A program made the translations under genes and the position numbers. This document shows, one piece after another, positions 1-8,540 of a stretch of 64,000 bases of DNA (position 1 is the first letter of the stretch; the number at the start of each line of letters is the position of its first letter). The DNA is from Legionella sp. MW5194 (GTDB taxonomy: Bacteria; Pseudomonadota; Gammaproteobacteria; Legionellales; Legionellaceae), in assembly GCF_016864235.1 (NCBI RefSeq), contig NZ_CP045732.1:1302001-1366000 (forward strand), written 5' to 3'. The notes below the pieces were generated by a model. The model was given only the letters and a program-made list of their open reading frames with translations, made no database searches and had not been told where the DNA came from.

Positions 1-136
1 ATTCTGATATTGATATTGTGTTATTGGCATAGTTAATTAATATAGGGATTACTTCTTTGGAAATATTTTCTTCATGCCACATACGATATGGATAATAGAG
101 TTGACGAATAAGAAAATCATTGATCTGCCCCATCTT

Positions 137-1460
137 GAGTCTGTCCGGAATTCTGTGTAACTAGCCGTCCTGTTATCCGGTAACTCTATCGCCGAATTCG
201 ATCATGAAGCGATTCATAGCTGGTTTCCAGTTATGAATCGGCATGGTCCACTTTTGAGAAATTCGTTCAATTGCCAAATAGAGCAATTTAAAAACGGCTT
301 CATCAGAAGGAAACATGCGTTTGTTTTTTATTACTTTCCGTAAGGTCATATTCAATGACTCAATCGCATTGGTGGTATAAATCGCCCGTCGAATATCCGC
401 CGGATAATCAAACAAAGGAATGACCCGTTCCCAATCCCTGCGCCAGGAGATGCTGATAGACGGATACTGGTCATCCCATTTGGCAGAGAAAGCATCCAGT
501 GCCATTTCAGCCTCAATGAGCGTATTTGCACTGTAGATGCTTTTAAATCAGCGGCAAGTATTTTGCGGTCTTTCCAGCTCACATAAGACAGGGATTGGCG
601 GATTTTATGGACAATACAAAGCTGAACTTTGGCGTAAGGGTAGACCGTTTCGATGGCTTCCGGGAAACCAGTCAAGCCGTCAACACAGGCAATAAATATC
701 TCATCCAGACCTCTGTTTTTAAATCAGTCAGCACATTAAGCCAGAATTTTGCGCCCTCATTTTGACTAATCCACATGCCAAGTAGTTCTTTATGTCCTTG
801 GGTATTTACACCCAGTGCCAAATACACGGCTTTATTGGTAATGCCTTTATCCGTCTTTACCTTGACCACCAGACAATCCAGATAAACAATGGGAAAGCAG
901 CTATCCAGAGGCCTTGATTGCCAGGCTCGCACATCAGCCAAAACAGCATCTGTAACATTGGAAATTAACGTTGGGGAAATGGTAGTCCCATAAATTTCTT
1001 CCAGCTCTGACTGGATATCACGGGTGCTTAATCCACGAGAATAAAAGGAAATAATTTTCTCATCAAGACCGTCAAAGCGAGTGGCATGCTTGGGAATGAG
1101 TTGCGGCTCGAACGAGCCCGCGCGGTCCCGAGGTACGGCAATTTCCATTTCACCTTCACTGACATGAATTTTCTTTTGCTGTAACCGTTTCGAGAATTAT
1201 CTTTGCGTGATTCACCTTTATCATGCTTTTCATAGCCCAGATGTGCAGTAAGCTCGCCGGCTAGAGCAGCTTCCAATCCTCGTCTTTTTAATTGTTTGAA
1301 AAACTCGGTGAAATCTTCAGGTGTTTTGCAATTTCTGGCTATCTCTTTTGCCAATTCATCTATATCTTCAGTCATAGTTGTTCTCATCATATTTGTCAGC
1401 ACTATCCAGTGCCGACAGATTATATGCTATGACTAATTACACAAAATTATTTACAGATCC
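137..1460 (-). mobile_element. IS256-family insertion sequence, copy 1 (decayed)
   Basis: A 1324-bp element flanked by the 8-bp duplication CCCATCTT (129-136 and 1461-1468). Its ends are imperfect inverted repeats: GAGTCTGTCC at 137 and GGATCTGTAA read inward from 1460, converging on TGTGTAAYTAG. It is nearly identical to the intact copy at 35249-36575 but exactly three bases shorter; the three missing bases are single T deletions in T runs inside the transposase gene. It is inserted in the restriction nuclease gene. Confidence 0.92.
173..1402 (-). pseudogene. IS256-family transposase, three frameshifts
   Basis: Mutator-type DDE transposase. The fragments read in three frames and together match the 410-aa intact protein at 35285-36517 almost throughout (N-terminal MLTNMMRTTMTEDIDELAKE; middle with [10 protein letters not shown]-terminal TTNAIESLN and NRFMIEFGDRV). 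Compared with the intact copy, one T is missing from runs near 541-544 (4 versus 5), 716-720 (5 versus 6) and about 1175-1178 (4 versus 5). It also carries a patch of substitutions around 770-830, so it is a genuinely different copy. Not expected to make active transposase unless the three deletions are sequencing errors. Confidence 0.9.
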
Positions 1461-2025
1461 CCCATCTTGGCTTCAATTAAATATATTTCTTGCCCTTCAT
1501 AGCCAGCATCAATTTCAACTTGGACTCCATCTACACTTAATTGGCGAAAGTTGTTTCTGAAATAAAAATCAAAAGGTTTTGTTCTAAGTCTTCCTCTTAT
1601 TGTCAGTTTTAATGAGTCATCCTCTAAAAATCGTGATAAAAGGCCGCTGGCAAATGCTAAATCAATTACTTGAGATTCGGATCGGGGATTAATGGGGAGT
1701 GTTTCAAGCCGCTTCCCAGGCATAGAAACATAATTAATATTATAATTTGTATTAGGAAAAGATTGATACCCATCTCCACTAATTAAAGCCCACTCACCAT
1801 TTTTTATGGGAAGAATTGTTAAGTGTTTATCTTTAAATATTTGAGGACGACAGTCTTTATTATCAAATTTACACATAAGCCTTGGCTCGCGCTTACCAAA
1901 TTTTTTAATTTCTTCTGCTGATATGAAAGCAATATCTTCATTTGCAATCCGTTCATTAAGTTGCAATGAAGTGAATAGGCTATTCCAGGCATTATTTGTT
2001 TGACTTTCAGCCATAAATTTTTCCT

Positions 2026-2724
2026 CTATCCATAGGCAGCGGTGGCTTTTTTTAGTCTTTGCTCCGTTATATAAACTGCATTTGATTTAATGTCTGTGCC
2101 AATAAATTTTCTTCCATTTATAAGTGCCGCTTCGGCAACACTTCCAGAACCCATGAATGGATCTGCAACTATATCGCCTATAGAGGAGCTTTGGTGTATT
2201 AGTATTTCATTGAGTGCTACGGGTTTCTCAGTGGGGTAGCCATTAATAATTCTTTTGCATGTGAGAATATCTGGAATTGAAAGATTATTAAGTTTTCGTT
2301 TCCCTTTTTCAAAAAAAAGGATATTTTCATATTTTGAACGATAATGATATCCCATACCTATGTTCACTTTATCCCATATGATTGGCTTCCAAAATTTAAA
2401 TCCAACTTTTTCAGCTATTGGTTTTATGTAAAACATAGTTTCATTATCACAAAATAAATAAAAATGAGAGTTTGGTCTAAGTATTCTGTATATTTCCTTA
2501 ATTACCATAGCTAATTGTTTATTTTTAATGACTGGAAACCATTCATTGCTTGATGAATTGCTATTTTTAAGCCTTGTAGTTGTTCCAATAGCCCTGTGCT
2601 TTTCAAGAGACTCATAAGGCGGGTCAGATATAACTAAGTCAATTGATTCATTTTCTATAGTTTTTAACCATAAATAAGCATCATTATTATCCAATTTATA
2701 CATAATATTTTCCATTAATATCAT
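2026..2724 (-). CDS. DNA methyltransferase (N6-adenine or N4-cytosine type)
   Basis: About 230-aa DNA amino-methyltransferase. The catalytic motif IV DPPY is near residue 35, followed by a short variable region. The SAM-binding motif DPFMGSGSVAEAA lies near residue 190, so the order is catalytic motif before the FxGxG motif, as in beta-class enzymes. The start could be either of the in-frame ATGs at 2724 or 2715; a GGA lies 8 nt before the second. It sits between the hrgA-like gene and the nuclease gene on the same strand with 9-11 nt gaps, forming one restriction-modification operon. It is the only member of that operon left intact, so it may now act as an orphan methylase. The recognition sequence cannot be read from the sequence. 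Confidence 0.85.
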   Translation of the reverse strand: MILMENIMYKLDNNDAYLWLKTIENESIDLVISDPPYESLEKHRAIGTTTRLKNSNSSSNEWFPVIKNKQLAMVIKEIYRILRPNSHFYLFCDNETMFYIKPIAEKVGFKFWKPIIWDKVNIGMGYHYRSKYENILFFEKGKRKLNNLSIPDILTCKRIINGYPTEKPVALNEILIHQSSSIGDIVADPFMGSGSVAEAALINGRKFIGTDIKSNAVYITEQRLKKATAAYG

Positions 2725-3237
2725 CCATATTAGCTACTTCATACTAGACATACATCCATCCCAATCTCTTTCTCTGATCTCTCCAGTTTGATAAAACTGT
2801 TTGACAAATTTGATGTAATTCTTAAAGTCAAAGTTTTCCTCTACTAATCGATTAATATTATTCCAATCGACTTGGCTTTTTTCTTTAGCAGGAATCATTA
2901 TTTGGCTTTCAAGAGGAGTATCAGTATCTAGCCGTATAAATCCTACTCCATGTAGGCTAGATAGCATTCTAAGTTCTATTAGTGTAGCTGCTCCTTCTAT
3001 TTCACCTGCAACCAAATAAGCGAAATTTGCCCATGATGAATTGCTAACTGCTTGAAAAAATACTTCGCGGATATTTGATCTATTTACAAGGGGTGTGACC
3101 TCGCATTAATGTGAGAGTGTATTAGAAACAGGGGCTTAGTTGTGTATTTTAAAACCACATTACTCTTTTATTTTCCAATTTATTTGCGTATAATATTTTC
3201 CTAAATTAATCTGAATGAATAGAAATAAGGCGAAAAT

Positions 3238-4188
3238 ATGGAATCCAAATTCGAGAATTTTAATGACTTACCAGAAGAACTTAAAATTGAAACCGCTCAA
3301 AACTTATCAAACCGTGAATTAGTAAATCTTTCTATAACATCAAAATATCATTTGAATTTGTTTCAACCTCTGATTGATGTTCGTAAGTTATTGCATCATG
3401 TGACACGCGGGGAACATGATGCGGTTAAAGCGATGTTAAAGAAGGACATGAGTTTAATTTTTAAAAGGGGCATCGTTACGGATTGTTCTGGGCGAGAATT
3501 TGAGAGCATCAGCGCTTTTGAATATGCGCTGTGGGCCCTGGATAAACATATGTGGGCAGCAATGATTGCGTGCATTCCTCAGAATGGAGAAGGCAGAAAG
3601 GTATTCGAAAGATTGATTGCTCAATACAACAAAGTGAACACAGACGGAGTCACTTATAAGCTTAATGGGAAAACAATCACTGAACATCATTTTGATTTCA
3701 ATAATACCATCATCAAAGAGCTGCAAACACAAGTGGACTCAATAAACGCGCCAGGGGTTAAAAATTGGGATGCCATTGATAAACAATGGAGAGAAGGTGC
3801 AGGTAGTGCCGAAAATCTTTTTCCTATGCATGTTGTCTATGAGTACTGCTCTGATGAACCTTTTTATCCTGTGCCGAAATTTACCTCGCAGCCTAAATCA
3901 TCAAAGCAGTTTTATAATTGGATAACTGAAAAGGATGAAAATTGGTTTAGTGTTGATTCTAAGTTGTCGGTTGATTTTGCAATATATAAGGGGCGGGCCG
4001 TGCCGCATTTCCGTCGCGCGTGGGCGCCGCGCGGTTGGGACGGCGGGATGGGGGCGGCGGCCGCCTTGATCGATTTGGATGCCATGACGGCATTATGTAA
4101 AGTAAGAACAAAGGATTTTATCGATCTCAAATCGCAACTTGAAGACCAGATGGCGCTAAATAATCATCACCAAGTGTCTCAGATTTGA
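3238..4188 (+). CDS. F-box protein, candidate secreted effector
   Basis: A 316-aa protein with an F-box-like motif at residues about 9-45 (LPEELKIETAQNLSNRELVN, then a conserved L-rich tail), which in eukaryotes binds SKP1 in SCF ubiquitin ligases. The rest includes an ankyrin-like helix pair (RGEHDAVKAMLKKD, about residue 60-80) and a region I cannot assign. F-box proteins of Legionella are commonly Dot/Icm effectors; secretion here is inference, with no signal peptide visible. The start ATG has AAGGCG eight bases upstream. The gene is convergent with the reverse transcriptase gene inside the same element. A stretch at about 3990-4066 is extremely GC-rich compared with the rest of the gene (residues from GRAVPHFRRAWAP to AAAALIDL). 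Confidence 0.75.
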   Translation: MESKFENFNDLPEELKIETAQNLSNRELVNLSITSKYHLNLFQPLIDVRKLLHHVTRGEHDAVKAMLKKDMSLIFKRGIVTDCSGREFESISAFEYALWALDKHMWAAMIACIPQNGEGRKVFERLIAQYNKVNTDGVTYKLNGKTITEHHFDFNNTIIKELQTQVDSINAPGVKNWDAIDKQWREGAGSAENLFPMHVVYEYCSDEPFYPVPKFTSQPKSSKQFYNWITEKDENWFSVDSKLSVDFAIYKGRAVPHFRRAWAPRGWDGGMGAAAALIDLDAMTALCKVRTKDFIDLKSQLEDQMALNNHHQVSQI

Positions 4189-4219
4189 CCGAATTGACAT
4201 CATATCGGTGAAGGAGCTC

Positions 4220-4235
4220 GGCGGCGTAAGCCGCC
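4220..4235. other. Perfect GC hairpin between convergent passenger genes
   Basis: GGCGGC-GTAA-GCCGCC, a six-base-pair all-GC stem with a GNRA tetraloop. It lies between the F-box stop (4188) and the end of the reverse transcriptase gene (4242). No T run follows on either strand, so it is not a classical terminator. It could be a structured RNA end, a REP-like palindrome or a bidirectional stop. Confidence 0.5.
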
Positions 4236-4241
4236 ACATGC

Positions 4242-5374
4242 TCATGAGTCCAAAAACCATAAAAGCAAGTCCTGGTATAACCAGTGTGCTGCTGTTCTCA
4301 CCCACCACAGACACCATCGATGCAAGTAACTGATGATGCGCCGGGGAGAAACCCCATCTTTGACCATCCATTTTACTTGCTCGCGCGCTTTGCGCAATGT
4401 TCTTGCATGAGGAACAATGTGTGTTTGCAAAAGAGGCTGCTTTTCGGGTTGCCAAATTGTCTCTACCCCCCCCCCAGTTTGGATTGGTTTTGCTCAACTA
4501 GCTCCGTGTTAGAAACATTTACAACAGCCTGTGTCATTGTGATGTTATCCAAAGGTTGCGTCTTTGGATATTGGATGCCTAAAAAATGGAAGCCCTTATC
4601 AATTGACCCAATACGCGTTTTTTTCCCGGACAAGCGCAGGCGCCTTTCCTGTAATACCTGCATTAGACGCTGTTTACAGCGATTAAGACTGCGCTTGGTT
4701 TGGCACAAAATGAGAATATCATCCTGATACCGAAAGTAAGCCACATCCATTTCATTGAATGCGTCATCGAGTGGTTTTAAATAAATGCCACTAAAAAATT
4801 GGGATAAAGGTCCGCGTAACGCAATGCCTTTATCTGGATTTTTATAGCCTCTTGGTGTTTCAATTGGATTGACTATAATGCGTTCCAACATCAAATTCAG
4901 TTTAGGATCATCGTAATGCGCCCGAATATCCTTGACTAATTGATGATGTGATATGGATTTGTAATACGATTTAATATCCGCGCGAATAAGGTACTTTGGC
5001 CTCTGCTCTTCCAGAACTTTTTTTACTTGCTCCGTTGCATACTTTACCCCGCTTGGACCATGAAGGTGATAACAATTAGGGTTCATGACAAAAGGAAATG
5101 TGGGTTTTAATTGGTGGAGCAAAACATGTTGCAGAATACGGTCGGAAAGATGGAGTTGGTCAATCATTTCGTCTGGAAAATAACAACGCTTAAGAAATCG
5201 TGGTGTATAACTGCCATCGATAAGGGCATGAACTCCTTCAACTAACCAATCATCTAATTCTCGTGCTAAAAAATGAATGTCATGGTTATGGTGGGCTTGA
5301 TGTTTTTGTTTATGGATCTTGGCAAACAGTTTCCGGCCTATATCCAGCATTGAAGTCAGATCCCAGCGTTTCAT
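4242..5374 (-). pseudogene. Group II-like reverse transcriptase, frameshifted at a C10 tract
   Basis: RNA-directed DNA polymerase with motif A LIRADIKSYYKSI, motif B RGPLSQFFSGIYLK and motif C YRYQDD-like FRYQDDILIL (Q in place of the usual A of YADD), followed by LRLSGKKTRIG and FHFLGIQYP. The first frame (5374-4463) stops just after a run of ten C (4466-4475; G on the coding strand). Translation resumes in another frame as VETIWQPEKQPLLQ and ends LWFLDS at 4242. With 8 or 11 bases in the run the product would be one protein of about 377 aa. The C-terminal part (RTLRKAREQVKWMVKDGVSP, then HRWCLWWVR) looks like a maturase-type thumb domain. No intron RNA domain V was recognised around it. Function unknown; carried by the ISKra4-like element. 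Confidence 0.8.
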
Positions 5375-5513
5375 ACTTTATTTCTATCCTTGCATCATCC
5401 AGGAATCCATTTCTGTTTTTATTCATGGAACACCCAATAACGAGCACTCTAACTTGACTGCCAAATCAGGTGTTATATCATCATCATTTTAAAACGGATT
5501 TGTAGTAATTGAT

Positions 5514-6797
5514 ATGGCTGAAGTGATTGCTGTAAATGGTGATGAATTAGTGTTACAAGTACGGGTTAAACTTGATGGTTCCATGCTGAATATGGAGGAG
5601 GCCATTCAATCCGCAGTTAATGAAGTGGGAAGTCTCGCAACAGCAGAGGCATTAAAGCGGTTTGATACAACTGGGGCACCTATTCAAATAGGTCATGTTC
5701 GGATGACGAGCAAGGGGAAAGTCCGAAAATGTTATGAGACACCTTATGGTGCTGTTCATTTGGAGCGTTACGTTTATCAAACCTCATCTGGAGGAAAAAC
5801 CTACTGTCCTCTAGATGAACGAGCACGAACTATCATTAGCTCAACGCCACGATTTGCCAAACAAATTTCAAGTAAATACGCACAACTCAGTGCACAAGAA
5901 GTCCTGGATGATTTTAAAACCAATCATGGCCGTCCAGTAGCCCGTTCTTTTCTACAAAATATTGTGGATGTGGTGGGCTCAATTGCTCAAGCTGTGGAAG
6001 TAGACTGGATGTATGAAACGCCTAAACTTGATGACGTCGTTAGCACGGTATCTGTGAGCCTTGATGGCACTTGTGTGCTCATGGTCAATGAAGGGTGGCG
6101 AGAAGCCATGACAGGAACAATTACTTTGTACAACAACACTGGAGAACGGTTGCATACTATTTATTTAGGGGCAGCCCCAGAATATGGCAAGGCGAACTTT
6201 TTGGAGCGTCTTGAGCGAGAGGTGTACCGCATTAAATTACAATACCCTAACGCAACCTATGTGGGTATTGCTGATGGTGCAAAAGTCAATTGGGATTTTC
6301 TAGAGCGCCATACCCAATACAAAGTGCTTGATTTTTTTCATGCAACTGAATATCTTGCAGCTGCTTCTCATGCCATGTACCCAATCGATACATCAGCACG
6401 GAAACTTTGGCTTGACTTAGCATGTCACCGATTGAAGCATGAACCTCAAGCAGCCTCCCAATTGCTTGATGAAATGAACAACATGCTACCCAATAGACAA
6501 AAACAGGGGCTTGTTGACAAACTAAAAAGTGCGATTACCTATTTTAAAAATCAAAGGCAACGCATGGATTATAACTTTTATCAAATGAACAATTTGCCCA
6601 TTGGCTCTGGGGTTACCGAAGCGGCTTGCAAGACTCTAATTAAACAGCGCCTCTGCCAATCAGGGATGAAGTGGAAAAATCAGGGTATTTCAATGGTTCT
6701 TCATTTAAGAGCATTGATATCAACCAAAGGTCGTTGGGAACAATTTTGGGAGCGTATTAATCAAGCAGGTTTAATCGGTCTGGCAGAAATTTGCTAG
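5514..6797 (+). CDS. ISKra4-family transposase
   Basis: A 427-aa transposase of the ISKra4 type. Visible signatures include VSLDGTCVLM (first acidic residue region), YVGIADGAKVNWDFLE, and the C-terminal LPIGSGVTEAACKTLIKQR followed by SGMKW. Length and the GSGVTEAACK box fit the family. It is divergent from the reverse transcriptase gene and ends 45 bp inside the right terminal repeat (6842), so it is the gene that mobilises the element at 3091-6842. No truncation is seen and the element may still be active. Confidence 0.88.
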   Translation: MAEVIAVNGDELVLQVRVKLDGSMLNMEEAIQSAVNEVGSLATAEALKRFDTTGAPIQIGHVRMTSKGKVRKCYETPYGAVHLERYVYQTSSGGKTYCPLDERARTIISSTPRFAKQISSKYAQLSAQEVLDDFKTNHGRPVARSFLQNIVDVVGSIAQAVEVDWMYETPKLDDVVSTVSVSLDGTCVLMVNEGWREAMTGTITLYNNTGERLHTIYLGAAPEYGKANFLERLEREVYRIKLQYPNATYVGIADGAKVNWDFLERHTQYKVLDFFHATEYLAAASHAMYPIDTSARKLWLDLACHRLKHEPQAASQLLDEMNNMLPNRQKQGLVDKLKSAITYFKNQRQRMDYNFYQMNNLPIGSGVTEAACKTLIKQRLCQSGMKWKNQGISMVLHLRALISTKGRWEQFWERINQAGLIGLAEIC

Positions 6798-7497
6798 TTA
6801 TTTATAAGAAACAAAACAGTACATTAATTCGAGGTCATACCCTTTACAAGGAGTTTTACTTCAAAGGACCAGAGTTTTGTTTTTTTATCGGAATAATGTT
6901 GAACACAATCTTTTACTTCTCTATCCCAATTGTGACTTAAGTCTTCAAGTCCCACTAAGTCTGGATATAACCATTTATTTCCTCCAGGACCATGTTTATT
7001 TTGTGATTTTTTTTCATCAATCCTCTTACTATATATCTTCAGTTCTGACCATAAGAATTCAGATAGCATAGGATATAGATCACCTTCTTTAATGCGCCTG
7101 AATTCTGAAGTAGCGAGGCCTCTATTTTCTGACTCAACAGATTCAATTTCATCAACATCGGTTTGCTCAGAGAAATAGTATTTTCTTGGACGGCTTTCTG
7201 TTGTTTTTATTATTAACTGTTTTTCAAGATTGGGTCTTTTTGAACTAATTTCCTTGACTATTTGTTGTATCACCGCATCATTGGTATCCAAGGGAATTAA
7301 AGTGGCTTTTGATCTCTCCTGCTTTTTTTTACATTCATCCGGATAATTTATAAATATCCATTCGGCTATTTCTCTAGCCGTAAATTTTCTTCCTGAGTTA
7401 TTTCTCAAGAAATTAATAATAGTTTGAGTCAAATTTAGTGACATTGTAATAATTCCCTTTAATATCTTTAAAGCATAGTATTTATTAGAAATAATAC

Positions 7498-7521
7498 AAA
7501 AAAGCCCCTTAATAGGGGCTT
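7498..7521 (-). terminator. Rho-independent terminator after ardA
   Basis: On the minus strand, AAGCCCC-loop-GGGGCTT is followed directly by six T. The seven-base-pair stem overlaps the ardA stop codon and faces the direction of ardA transcription. Confidence 0.85.
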
Positions 7522-8023
7522 AGTTTGTAAAGACATATGTATTTGCATTTAGTTCGATTGAACAATAGTCACTGATAAAAAGATCACGAGCAAAAGCCTC
7601 GTAATCAAAATAACAGCTCAAACTATCAGGCAATTGATGGGCATAACAGTCATCAAATAACTGCCTGGCAAAATCAACTTCTGAATCATAACAACCTAGG
7701 AAATGATCCTCCAACATAGTTTGTGCATCATCTATCGAATAATCACATAGTAGGGCTAGCCCTAATTCTCCGTGTTCTTGAATAAATGAGACATACTCCA
7801 CAATATTGCTTATTCCTTCATATTCATGAATTTTGATGCTGCCGAATCCTTCATAATCATGTATGGCGTATTCTTCAGCATTGGGTTCAGGGCTGTTATC
7901 CAGCATTTCCCAGATTTCTTTCATGATGTCATCTTCACTTTGAGTAGCATCTATCCAAACACCATGCAGGATGGCGTTATTGTACGATGCTAAACAGGCA
8001 ACGTAGATTGAAGGGGTGTCCAT
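7520..8023 (-). CDS. ardA: Antirestriction protein ArdA
   Basis: A 167-aa very acidic protein. The N-terminus IYVACLASYNNAILHGVWID is the characteristic ArdA opening and the length is typical. ArdA is a DNA mimic that inhibits type I restriction enzymes and protects incoming conjugative DNA. An AGGAGAT site lies upstream of the ATG. It follows ssb on the same strand, a common pairing on conjugative elements, with a perfect palindrome between them and a terminator at its end. It stands next to a disrupted restriction-modification operon, but the two need not be related functionally. Confidence 0.93.
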   Translation of the reverse strand: MDTPSIYVACLASYNNAILHGVWIDATQSEDDIMKEIWEMLDNSPEPNAEEYAIHDYEGFGSIKIHEYEGISNIVEYVSFIQEHGELGLALLCDYSIDDAQTMLEDHFLGCYDSEVDFARQLFDDCYAHQLPDSLSCYFDYEAFARDLFISDYCSIELNANTYVFTN

Positions 8024-8057
8024 TGGATTATCTCCTTATGTGAATGGAGCAATCCCA

Positions 8058-8077
8058 CACGGGAGCTTGCTCCCGTG
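8058..8077. repeat. Perfect palindrome between ssb and ardA
   Basis: CACGGGAGC-TT-GCTCCCGTG, a nine-base-pair perfect inverted repeat in the gap between the ssb stop and the ardA start. It lacks a T run on the minus strand, so it is more likely an operator, an RNA processing hairpin or a mobile-sequence remnant than a terminator. Confidence 0.6.
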
Positions 8078-8088
8078 GTTGGGTTTGA

Positions 8089-8508
8089 TTAAAACGGAAT
8101 TTCTTCTGAATCCGGTTGCAACATTTCACGCATTTGAGCCATATGCTGTTCTGGGGTTTTGCTGGATTCATCAGTTGATTTTGGTGGACTGAGAAGCTGA
8201 ATGTGGCTAACAACGATGCTTAAGGCTTGACGAGCTTTGCCTTCATTGTCAGTCCATTGATTGGACCGCAATTTACCTTCAAGGTAGACATGCGAACCTT
8301 TCTTTAAATATTCAGCAACTTTAGTCAGCTTTCCAAAAAGTACCAGCTGATGCCATTCCACTTTGATCTGCCATTCATCATTCTGTTTGAATGACTCATT
8401 AGTAGCCAAAGTGGCGGTGACAAAAGATTGTCCGTCTTTTCCGGCGATGCTTTTAGGATCAGCACCGAGATTACCGATTAATTGAACGCGATTTAAAGAT
8501 GCAGTCAT
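8089..8508 (-). CDS. ssb: Single-stranded DNA-binding protein
   Basis: A 139-aa SSB with an OB-fold (MTASLNRVQLIGNLGADPKS at the start, then WHQLVLFGKLTKVAEYLKKG and GKLRSNQW). It ends in the acidic tip EEIPF that recruits replication and repair partners. It is shorter than chromosomal SSB because the linker is reduced, as usual for element-encoded copies. A CAGGAG site lies upstream of the ATG. It probably coats the transferred strand after conjugation. Its leader contains two mutually exclusive hairpins (8541-8590). Confidence 0.93.
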   Translation of the reverse strand: MTASLNRVQLIGNLGADPKSIAGKDGQSFVTATLATNESFKQNDEWQIKVEWHQLVLFGKLTKVAEYLKKGSHVYLEGKLRSNQWTDNEGKARQALSIVVSHIQLLSPPKSTDESSKTPEQHMAQMREMLQPDSEEIPF

Positions 8509-8540
8509 TGTATTCTCCTGTTATTTTTTTAATGTGAGTC

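Larger units (their letters stand above)
1..2014 (-). pseudogene. Restriction endonuclease (DUF6997-like), interrupted by IS256
   Basis: Probable type II-like restriction nuclease partner of the adjacent methyltransferase. The N-terminal 185 residues are readable from the ATG at 2014. A PD-(D/E)XK-like core is visible (VEIDAGYE, then IYLIEAK). The frame is broken just after that motif by the IS at 137-1460. Joining across the 8-bp duplication, the minus strand continues in frame below position 129 as MGQINDFLIRQLYYPYRMW and runs off the window, so the reading frame was open before insertion. The DFLIRQLYYPYR stretch after EAK is how I recall DUF6997-type nucleases; that family name is recall, not a search. 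The gene starts 11 nt after the methyltransferase stop, consistent with an operon. A stop within the IS leaves a truncated product of about 187 aa that lacks the C-terminal half. Confidence 0.7.
3091..6842. mobile_element. ISKra4-like element with F-box and reverse transcriptase passengers
   Basis: A 3752-bp element bounded by terminal inverted repeats of consensus GGGTRTGACCTCGMATTAAT and by an 8-bp target duplication TTTACAAG (3083-3090 and 6843-6850). It carries, in order, an F-box protein gene (+), a reverse transcriptase gene (-, frameshifted) and the transposase gene (+) next to the right end. Removing it restores an in-frame hrgA-like gene, which fixes its ends precisely. ISKra4-family elements usually carry little besides the transposase; the two passenger genes are unusual. 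Confidence 0.9.
2734..7444 (-). pseudogene. HrgA-like winged-helix protein (COG2958 type), split by ISKra4-like element
   Basis: Restriction-system-associated protein of the HrgA/COG2958 type. The N-terminal part (7444-6843) begins MSLNLTQTIINFLRNN and has a HARE-HTH-like start (FTAREIAEWIF). The middle has YPDLVGLEDL and ends LWSFEVKLLV. The C-terminal part (3082-2734) resumes NRSNIREVFFQAVSNSSWAN and ends at MSSMK. With the insertion and one copy of the 8-bp duplication removed, the gene is 951 nt, exactly 317 codons, in frame. It was therefore intact before the element at 3091-6842 arrived. It heads the operon hrgA-like / methyltransferase / nuclease. COG2958 membership rests on recall of family sequence features. 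The native role in such systems is unsettled; I infer only association with restriction-modification. Confidence 0.8.

Noticed and set aside
1378-1560. Plus-strand frame of 60 codons across the IS256 end
   Set aside because: It spans the junction of IS copy 1 and the nuclease gene, so it cannot be an ancestral gene; no start signal.
5375-5513. Retron-type msr/msd RNA next to the reverse transcriptase
   Set aside because: No inverted repeat pair a1/a2 or VTG box was seen, and the protein has a maturase-like thumb rather than a retron C-terminus.
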